From DATJQF01 sp035505995 (GTDB lineage: Bacteria; Bacteroidota; Bacteroidia; Bacteroidales; FEN-979), in the NCBI GenBank assembly GCA_035505995.1, contig DATJQF010000017.1:1-8986 (forward strand): a stretch of DNA of 8,986 nucleotides, in the 5' to 3' direction. This document shows, piece after piece, positions 1 through 5,108 of the stretch. A model generated the notes under the pieces. The model ran no database searches. It was not told the origin of the DNA and worked only from the letters and a program-made list of their open reading frames with translations. The position numbers were made by a program, and so were the translations under genes. The stretch's first letter is position 1, and the number at the start of each line of letters is the position of its first letter.

Positions 1-1
1 C

Positions 2-175
2 AGTTACAGCCCGGATGAGCCTTACTCTGACCGCATCTATGTAGGAAAGGATGAAGCCATCAACTACGGGGTCACCTACTCGGTGCCCGTGGAATCCATC
101 TGTAAATTTTATGACCAAAACCGGGAGGAGCTGATCAAACTGGGCTATAACCTGGATCCTCTATTTAAACGGTGA
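2..175 (+). CDS. C-terminal 57 residues of an unidentified protein (5' end outside window)
   Basis: An open frame enters from the left edge and ends at TGA 173-175. The visible tail begins SYSPDEPYSD and ends GYNLDPLFKR. It is rich in aromatic and charged residues, with no transmembrane segment. A stretch reading YGVTYSVPVES (about 20-30 residues into the fragment) faintly recalls the last beta-strand of trypsin-like peptidases, but this is too short and generic to name a family, so I leave it unidentified. Its 3' end overlaps the 3' end of the leftward short-chain dehydrogenase gene by 15 bp, with the stop codons interleaved. The composition of the reading frame and the clean stop make it very likely a real gene end. 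The full gene upstream would be needed to name it. Confidence 0.7.
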   Translation, partial: SYSPDEPYSDRIYVGKDEAINYGVTYSVPVESICKFYDQNREELIKLGYNLDPLFKR

Positions 176-958
176 ATTGGGCTCCTTCGCCATGTGGTTG
201 TAAACCACCCGGTCCATCATCGACGGAAAGAATTTATTCAGCAGCACGGTTAATTTGCCCTGGGTGGTGAGCACGACCGACCGCTTTCTTTTTACAATCG
301 CCTGAACTACATGCCGGGCCACCGTTTCAGCCGGCATCAGTTTACTTTCGTCGAGTGGGGTTTCTCCCTGCGAGGTTCCGTCCTTCGACAGGGCGACATT
401 CCGGATATTGGAAGTCGTGAACCCCGGACAGGCGATCAGCACGTGCAGTCCTTTCCGGAGGTTCTCGGTCCGGATGACCTCCAGCAGCCCGTGGATGGCA
501 AACTTCGAAGCGGAATAGCCGGTCCTTCCCGGTAATCCGCGGTACCCGGCCACTGACGAGATCCCGACCAGCGACCCTTTCGAGGCCAGCAGGTGGGGCA
601 GCGCATATTTCGAGCAGTAAACCGTCCCCCAGAAGTTCGTGTCCATCAGCTTCCGGATCACTTCCAGGTCCACCTCGCTGAACAGGGCCCGCATGGAGAT
701 CCCGGCATTGTTGATCAATACATCGATCCGGCCGAACTTCTCAACCGCCTTCTCCGCCAGCCTGCGGCAATCCTCCTCCCGGGTGACATCCGTCTCCACG
801 ACCAGTACCTCTCCCGGAAGCTCCTTTTTCATTTGTTCCAGCTTTGAGAAATTCCTGGCCCCCAGGACCAGTTTCGCTCCCCGCCGGGAGCATTCGGAAG
901 CCAGCGCCTTCCCGATGCCGGAAGAAGCGCCTGTGATGATCACGACCTTGTCTTTCAT
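161..958 (-). CDS. Short-chain dehydrogenase/reductase (SDR) family oxidoreductase
   Basis: A 265-residue protein of the usual length for a classical SDR, expected to be a cytosolic NAD(P)H-dependent oxidoreductase. Seen: the dinucleotide-binding motif TGASSGIG (residues 9-16), the NNAG motif (83-86), the structural Asn (N108), and the catalytic Ser-Tyr-Lys set as S135, Y148 and K152 within YSASK. Arg at 35, after the second beta-strand (GARN), favours NADPH over NADH, by family knowledge. The sequence after CPGFTTSNI is the variable substrate loop. The C-terminal tail has a KRKR basic patch (223-226) but no clear membrane anchor. The start at ATG 956-958 is the only one that keeps the whole Rossmann motif, and a Bacteroidota -7 element lies about 20 bases upstream. 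Substrate unknown: candidates range from 3-oxoacyl lipids to steroid-like ketones. It is divergent from the aminotransferase gene, with 78 bp between them. Confidence 0.93.
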   Translation of the reverse strand: MKDKVVIITGASSGIGKALASECSRRGAKLVLGARNFSKLEQMKKELPGEVLVVETDVTREEDCRRLAEKAVEKFGRIDVLINNAGISMRALFSEVDLEVIRKLMDTNFWGTVYCSKYALPHLLASKGSLVGISSVAGYRGLPGRTGYSASKFAIHGLLEVIRTENLRKGLHVLIACPGFTTSNIRNVALSKDGTSQGETPLDESKLMPAETVARHVVQAIVKRKRSVVLTTQGKLTVLLNKFFPSMMDRVVYNHMAKEPNSPFK

Positions 959-977
959 AGAACCCGCTGTTTCGGTG

Positions 978-985
978 CAAAGATA
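978..985 (-). promoter_or_regulatory. Probable Bacteroidota -7 promoter element for the SDR gene
   Basis: Read on the minus strand these bases are TATCTTTG, an exact match to the Bacteroidota sigma-ABfr -7 consensus TAnnTTTG. Transcription would begin about 5 bases downstream, giving a leader of roughly 15 bases before ATG 956-958. No convincing TTTG -33 element is visible at the usual spacing, so the call rests on the -7 match and its placement. Confidence 0.5.
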
Positions 986-1006
986 AATTTTACCATCGGG
1001 ATTGAT

Positions 1007-1014
1007 TACTTTCG
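1007..1014 (+). promoter_or_regulatory. Weak candidate -7 element for the aminotransferase gene
   Basis: The plus strand reads TACTTTCG, one mismatch from TAnnTTTG, about 22 bases before the aminotransferase start at 1037. A second imperfect candidate, TAAATTTT, lies at 984-991. Neither has a clear -33 partner. One of them probably serves the gene because nothing lies upstream on this strand, but the sequence does not decide which. The AGGAG at 1016-1020 is 16 bases from the ATG, too far for a normal Shine-Dalgarno. Confidence 0.25.
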
Positions 1015-1036
1015 CAGGAGCTTTTTCAGATGCATC

Positions 1037-2224
1037 ATGACGGAGCGTGAGTTATTTTACCGGTACCTGGGTCTTCCGGCCCGGCAGCCCCTGGGACTCG
1101 AGTTTGATAAAGCGGAAGGGGTCTGGCTCTACGGCCGTAACGGTAAAAAATACCTGGACCTGGTTTCCGGAGTTTCCGTAAGCAATATCGGGCACCGCCA
1201 CCCTGCCGTGATCAGCGCCATAGAAGAACAGCTCGGTAAATACCTTTATCTCACGGTGTACGGAGAATATATCCAGTCGCCGCAGGTAAGGCTGGCAAAG
1301 ATGCTGGCGGATCTTCTTCCGCCGGGCCTCGATTCGGTATATTTCGTGAATTCCGGCAGCGAAGCGATCGAGGGGGCTGTCAAGCTGGCTAAAAGGGTCA
1401 CGGGGAGGACGGAGGTCATCTCTTTCCACGGAGGCTATCACGGGAGCACCCAGGGAGCTCTCAGCATCCTGGGAAACGAGGTTCTGAAGAATGCCTTCCG
1501 CCCCTTAATACCCGGCAACCGGCTGATCCGGTTCAACCGACCGGATGAACTCGACCGGATCACTGAAAAGACTGCCTGCGTGGTGGCCGAAACGATCCAG
1601 GCGGAGGCCGGGATCATTTTGCCTGATGCCGGTTACCTTTCTTCCCTCAGGAACCGCTGCTCGGAAACCGGGGCCCTGCTGGTGATCGACGACGTACAGA
1701 TGGGATTCGGAAGGACCGGGAAGCTATTCTCCTTCGGGCACTGGGACGTAGTGCCGGATATCCTCGTGCTGGCCAAGGCCCTGGGAGGCGGGATGCCGCT
1801 GGGAGCTTTTATCTCTTCCGCCGACCGCATGAATGCTCTCTCCCATGATCCGGAGCTGGGCCATATCACCACGTTCGGCGGTCATCCGGTGAGCTGCGCC
1901 GCCGCCCTTGCCTCGCTGAAGGTCCTTACCGAGACCATCCTCCTGGAATCCGTGGGGATCAAAGGGGATATGTTCTACCATCGTCTTAAAGATCACCCGG
2001 AGATCCGCGAGATCCGCTATAAGGGATTAATGATGGGAATAGAACTGAAACGGCCGGAACTCAGGCAACCGCTCACCGAAAAGCTGCTGGAAGAAGGGAT
2101 CGTGACCGACTGGTACCTCTTCCGCCCGGATACCTTCCGCATTGCCCCTCCCCTGGTGATCTCCCGCGAGGAGATAGAGCAGGCCTGCGAGGCTATAATC
2201 CGAGCTTTTTCCGGATGTCCTTAG
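1037..2224 (+). CDS. Class III PLP-dependent aminotransferase (acetylornithine/ornithine/4-aminobutyrate type)
   Basis: A 395-residue cytosolic fold-type I aminotransferase of normal family length. Visible motifs in order: VNSGSEA (104-110), which binds the PLP phosphate; FHGGYHGST (130-138), where the aromatic residue normally stacks on the PLP ring; IDDVQMGFGRTG (217-228), with D218 expected to bind the pyridine nitrogen; LAKALGGGMPLGA (245-257), with K247 as the Schiff-base lysine; and TTFGGHPVSCAAALA (278-292), the phosphate-binding loop from the partner subunit. The family transfers an amino group between an omega- or alpha-amine and 2-oxoglutarate or pyruvate. The exact substrate cannot be read. 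The usual D-E-(V/I)-Q is D-D-V-Q here, a variant I also associate with EctB-type diaminobutyrate aminotransferases. The other ATG just upstream (1030) meets a stop within seven codons, so 1037 is the start. No arginine-biosynthesis neighbours are present to support argD. The 3' end overlaps the convergent peptidase gene by 32 bp. Confidence 0.93.
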   Translation: MTERELFYRYLGLPARQPLGLEFDKAEGVWLYGRNGKKYLDLVSGVSVSNIGHRHPAVISAIEEQLGKYLYLTVYGEYIQSPQVRLAKMLADLLPPGLDSVYFVNSGSEAIEGAVKLAKRVTGRTEVISFHGGYHGSTQGALSILGNEVLKNAFRPLIPGNRLIRFNRPDELDRITEKTACVVAETIQAEAGIILPDAGYLSSLRNRCSETGALLVIDDVQMGFGRTGKLFSFGHWDVVPDILVLAKALGGGMPLGAFISSADRMNALSHDPELGHITTFGGHPVSCAAALASLKVLTETILLESVGIKGDMFYHRLKDHPEIREIRYKGLMMGIELKRPELRQPLTEKLLEEGIVTDWYLFRPDTFRIAPPLVISREEIEQACEAIIRAFSGCP

Positions 2225-3407
2225 GAATGGCTTCCTTGTTTACCATAATGTCCATGGTCTTCAGCTGGACATAAGGTACCGACGCATAAAAATACCCCTT
2301 ATAAGGGCTTCCATCGGTTCCCCAGGAATTCTTGACCAGGTAGAAAAGGTCGCCGTTCTGATCCTTTGCCGTGCCGGTTATATGCATGCCATGGTCGTCG
2401 GTGGTCTGGTAGTTGTCGAACTCCTTCTGGCGCATTTCCTGGGTGATCTTCTTTTCCGGGACCGGCTTATCGAATTTGTACAGAAGCTTGTCTTTTTCAT
2501 CATCCGTCATCTTGGCCCACTTTTCCTTTTCCACCCCGGGGAACTCGGCGGCATTCCGGTCGGGAACGATCGCCACGCCGTTCTTCCAGGAAAATCCCTT
2601 TTCACTGACATCGGCGCCCCACACCACGGTATAGCCGTTGTCGATGGAGTTATCGATCACCCGCATCAGGTCTTCCAGCGGAACATTGTACACCTCATCC
2701 ATGAGCCAGTTGTCGGGCACTTCCAGGATAAACTGTGAATAAAAGGGATGGTGCGTGTAGGACGTCAGCTCCACATAATCGTCCGTGTTCAGGTCGAGCA
2801 TATCGGCGAATGATTTCGGGGTGTATTCCTTATTCTTATAGGTGAACTTGTCAGGGACCTTTCCCAGATAGGCATCGAGCAGGCCGTTGAAGCCCACATG
2901 CCAGACCGGCGTAAGCTTCTTGTTCGGGTTCTTGACCACGGCGTTCACATCGGCTTCCAGCACGGCATCCATTTCCCCGTGCACCGGCTTATCGTCCCCG
3001 ATCACAAGCCCGGAGTATGCCTCGTTCGGCAGCATCCCGTAATTCTTCAGGACATAGGTCACATCATGAGCCGCTCCTCCCCCTCCGAAATTATGCTTTC
3101 CATAAAACCTGACATATTCAGTGGCCTTATCCGAATAGCATTCCCTCACGCAATACATTTCCGAAAGATCAAACGTATCTTTCCCTTTTCTCAACAGCTC
3201 CGACTCGAGGAACGAGATCGCCGAATAGCTCCAGCAGGTCCCGGAGTGGTACTGGTTCTTCACCGAGGTGGCCGGAAGCTGTTTCACCAGGGTGAAAACG
3301 TATCCGGTGTCTTTCTTTTCCTCTTTCTTTTCTGTTTTATCCTGGGACATGAGCAGTCCAGGCAGGCATATCAATGCCGCTACGATCATCAAAAGTTTTG
3401 TTCTCAT
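2193..3407 (-). CDS. Secreted C1-family cysteine peptidase (aminopeptidase C / bleomycin hydrolase-like)
   Basis: A 404-residue papain-fold peptidase of the bleomycin hydrolase/PepC type, which removes N-terminal amino acids from peptides. The active site is complete: oxyanion Q52 and nucleophile C58 in NQYHSGTCWSYS (51-62), H342 in DDHGMHITG (337-345), and N360 followed by SW in VKNSWGT (358-364). The long insertion between Cys and His (about residues 140-330) is typical of this subfamily. Unlike the cytosolic enzymes, it starts with a signal peptide (basic MRTK, hydrophobic 5-20), probably cleaved at S21/Q22. There is no lipobox at C14. A charged, lysine- and glutamate-rich linker (23-33) follows, so the enzyme is likely periplasmic or exported and serves peptide scavenging. 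I recall the same overall sequence pattern, including the STYTHHPFY-like region and the tail ending near KLGL, from Bacteroidetes homologues. It has its own -7 element 27 bases upstream, with the radical SAM gene 51-52 bp further upstream on the same strand. Confidence 0.95.
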   Translation of the reverse strand: MRTKLLMIVAALICLPGLLMSQDKTEKKEEKKDTGYVFTLVKQLPATSVKNQYHSGTCWSYSAISFLESELLRKGKDTFDLSEMYCVRECYSDKATEYVRFYGKHNFGGGGAAHDVTYVLKNYGMLPNEAYSGLVIGDDKPVHGEMDAVLEADVNAVVKNPNKKLTPVWHVGFNGLLDAYLGKVPDKFTYKNKEYTPKSFADMLDLNTDDYVELTSYTHHPFYSQFILEVPDNWLMDEVYNVPLEDLMRVIDNSIDNGYTVVWGADVSEKGFSWKNGVAIVPDRNAAEFPGVEKEKWAKMTDDEKDKLLYKFDKPVPEKKITQEMRQKEFDNYQTTDDHGMHITGTAKDQNGDLFYLVKNSWGTDGSPYKGYFYASVPYVQLKTMDIMVNKEAIPKDIRKKLGL

Positions 3408-3433
3408 AAAATCTGAAATGGAGGTTGAATTGC

Positions 3434-3441
3434 CAAAGTTA
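3434..3441 (-). promoter_or_regulatory. Probable Bacteroidota -7 promoter element for the cysteine peptidase gene
   Basis: The minus strand reads TAACTTTG, an exact TAnnTTTG match, placing the transcription start near 3429 and giving a leader of about 20 bases before ATG 3405-3407. A TTTTG at 3467-3471 (minus strand), inside the end of the radical SAM gene, could be the -33 element. Its spacing of about 25 bases is a little longer than usual. The peptidase may therefore be transcribed separately from the gene upstream of it. Confidence 0.55.
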
Positions 3442-3458
3442 AAGATTTACCGGAATTC

Positions 3459-4382
3459 CTATCCGTCAAAAGGATGGATTTTATCAAAATCGGGCCGGTA
3501 ATGACCGGAACTTTCCAGTTCCTGGATCCAGCCACGATGCATTCCGAGTTCTTCCATTTCCGAAACCACCCGTTCGTATTCCGTTTTCCGGACGGTTCTT
3601 TTCAGCTCCGGGTGACAGCTTACGGCAGGGGTCGGGTAATATTGCGACATCAGGGATATATGAATGGCCGGGGAGAGTTCGCGGGCCAAAAAACGGAGGA
3701 CGGCTATACTGTTTTCGGTCTGACCGGGAAGCACCAGGTGGCGGACGATAATGCCGGATTCGGCCGTGCCGTCCTCTGCCAGGTGAAGTGCGGCTCCCTT
3801 CTGCCGGAACATCTCCTTGAGGGCGGCGCCGGCTACGGAAGGATAATCAACCGCATCGGAATAGGCGGATGCCAGCCCGGTGTCCATGTATTTCAGATCG
3901 GGAAGATATACGTGGATCATCCCCTCCAGCGACCGAAGGGTCTCCGCCCGGTCGTAACCGTTGGTATTAAAGACCCAGACCGGCCGGTACCCCAGCGCAT
4001 GGATGCACCGGATGATCACCTTTACCTGCGGAATGAAATGCGACGGGGATACAAACCCGACCCTGCGGACCCCCGAATCGAGGATCGCCGTGATCTGTCG
4101 CAGCACCTCTTCCAGCTCCAATTCCGTATCGCGGCGATCATGGCTCACTTTGCTGATCTGCCAGTTCTGGCAATAGATGCACTGGAGGTTGCAATTCGTG
4201 AAAAAGATGTTGCAAATCCCCTCCCGTCCGCTGATCGCCGGTTCTTCCCCCCGGTGGATGCAGACCGAGGAAATATTGAACCCCGCACCGCTCCTGCAAT
4301 ACCCCGACTTTGTCTCGAACCGGTCGGCGTGGCACTGCCGCGGACAGATCGCGCAATCCCTCAATTCACCGAGGGGTTCCAT
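3459..4382 (-). CDS. PflX-like radical SAM protein (pyruvate formate-lyase-activating-enzyme homologue, COG1313 type)
   Basis: Numbering here is from the ATG at 4380-4382, giving 307 residues. The radical SAM signature is FTNCNLQCIYCQNW (61-74), with the CxxxCxxC cysteines C64, C68 and C71 expected to hold the SAM-binding 4Fe-4S cluster. An N-terminal cysteine set C10, C13, C17 and C29 (in CAICPRQCHADRF and GYCRSG) is characteristic of the PflX/COG1313 group and may bind a second cluster. FNTNGYD (138-144) and YLPDLKYMD (159-167) are conserved barrel strands of PflA-like enzymes. The true role of PflX proteins is not established, and no glycyl-radical enzyme lies in the window. An in-frame TTG at 4398-4400 would add six residues (MDFRPF) and has the more AT-rich upstream sequence. 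I prefer the ATG because TTG starts are rare. The gene is divergent from the HAD hydrolase. Confidence 0.88.
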   Translation of the reverse strand: MEPLGELRDCAICPRQCHADRFETKSGYCRSGAGFNISSVCIHRGEEPAISGREGICNIFFTNCNLQCIYCQNWQISKVSHDRRDTELELEEVLRQITAILDSGVRRVGFVSPSHFIPQVKVIIRCIHALGYRPVWVFNTNGYDRAETLRSLEGMIHVYLPDLKYMDTGLASAYSDAVDYPSVAGAALKEMFRQKGAALHLAEDGTAESGIIVRHLVLPGQTENSIAVLRFLARELSPAIHISLMSQYYPTPAVSCHPELKRTVRKTEYERVVSEMEELGMHRGWIQELESSGHYRPDFDKIHPFDG

Positions 4383-4416
4383 AAAAGGGCGGAAGTCCAA
4401 GAATGGATGGTTTTAT

Positions 4417-4424
4417 TACTTTTG
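4417..4424 (+). promoter_or_regulatory. Probable -7 promoter element for the HAD-glycosidase operon
   Basis: The plus strand reads TACTTTTG, an exact TAnnTTTG match. Transcription would begin near 4429-4431, leaving a leader of about 33 bases before the HAD start at 4464. A clear -33 TTTG is not visible. Its position downstream of the alternative HAD ATG at 4407 is one reason for choosing the start at 4464. Confidence 0.5.
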
Positions 4425-4441
4425 AAGCGGATTTATGACCT

Positions 4442-4449
4442 CAAAGGTA
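4442..4449 (-). promoter_or_regulatory. Probable -7 promoter element for the radical SAM gene
   Basis: The minus strand reads TACCTTTG, another exact TAnnTTTG match. The predicted start is near 4436-4438, giving leaders of about 37 bases to the TTG or 55 bases to the ATG. A possible -33 TTG (minus strand, 4474-4476) sits at a spacing of about 24 bases. It faces the opposite promoter at 4417-4424. Confidence 0.5.
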
Positions 4450-4463
4450 ACGCTTTCCAAAAG

Positions 4464-5108
4464 ATGGATTTTACAAGATACCGGCATATCATCTGGGACT
4501 GGAACGGCACCCTGCTGGACGATGCCTGGCTCTGTGTCGAAGTGATGAACGGGATGCTGAAGAAACGCGGGTTGCCCCTGCTGACCCTGGAGATCTACCG
4601 CAGTATTTTCGATTTCCCGGTAAAAGACTATTATATCAAGCTGGGTTTTGATTTTGAGCAAGAACCGTTCGAGAAGGTCGGAATGGAATTCATGGTGCTG
4701 TATAACCTCAGGCAACGGGAATGCAGTCTGCACCCGGAAGTAAAGCAGGTGCTGGAAACCGTGCATGAAAAAGGATACCTCCAATCCATCCTTTCCGCCC
4801 GGGAGGAACAGGAGCTCAGGCAGGAGGTGAAGCAACTCGGAGTAAGCCCTTTCTTTAAGGAGGTTTACGGGTTGGATGATCACTACGCCCATGGGAAAAC
4901 CGATGTCGGGATAAGACTGCTTCAGAAGCTGAATACACAGAAGGAACAGGTGTTGTTCATCGGCGATACCCTACATGATGCGGAAGTGGCACGGGAGCTG
5001 GGGATCGACTGCATCCTGGTACCCAACGGCCACCAGTCGGAAGAAAGGCTGCGCCGTTGCGAATGCCGGCTGACAGGATCCCTGAAGAACATAACGGAAT
5101 GGCTATGA
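4464..5108 (+). CDS. HAD-superfamily hydrolase (phosphoglycolate-phosphatase-like)
   Basis: A 214-residue cytosolic HAD phosphatase of normal length. All four motifs are visible: motif I WDWNGTLLDD (11-20), with nucleophile D12; motif II SILSAR (108-113), with S111; motif III K145 in YAHGKTD; and motif IV FIGDTLHDAEVA (165-176), with D168 and D172 for Mg2+. A helical cap between motifs I and II (about 20-90) makes it subclass I. The residue two after the nucleophile, usually the Asp acid/base, is Asn (N14). I recall DWNGTLLDD from other uncharacterised HAD proteins, so this is a subfamily trait rather than an error. The natural substrate is unknown: phosphoglycolate or a sugar phosphate are guesses. 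The ATG at 4464 places motif I at the usual distance from the N terminus; the in-frame ATG at 4407 lies upstream of the putative -7 box. The TGA stop overlaps the next start in ATGA, indicating translational coupling. Confidence 0.92.
   Translation: MDFTRYRHIIWDWNGTLLDDAWLCVEVMNGMLKKRGLPLLTLEIYRSIFDFPVKDYYIKLGFDFEQEPFEKVGMEFMVLYNLRQRECSLHPEVKQVLETVHEKGYLQSILSAREEQELRQEVKQLGVSPFFKEVYGLDDHYAHGKTDVGIRLLQKLNTQKEQVLFIGDTLHDAEVARELGIDCILVPNGHQSEERLRRCECRLTGSLKNITEWL

Noticed and set aside
1016..1020. AGGAG as a Shine-Dalgarno for the aminotransferase
   Set aside because: It is 16 bases from the ATG, beyond useful spacing, and Bacteroidota rarely rely on this element.
2198..2216. Small inverted repeat ATCCG/CGGAT with a loop containing five T, at the aminotransferase-peptidase junction
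   Set aside because: The stem is only 5 bp and the T-run is in the loop rather than after the stem, so it is not a credible terminator.
3474..4463. Open frame running antisense to the radical SAM gene and in frame into the HAD hydrolase, giving an apparent 544-residue protein
   Set aside because: Its first 330 residues show no domain and are the reverse complement of a well-conserved radical SAM gene. The HAD motifs begin only after ATG 4464, and a good -7 element lies just upstream of that start.
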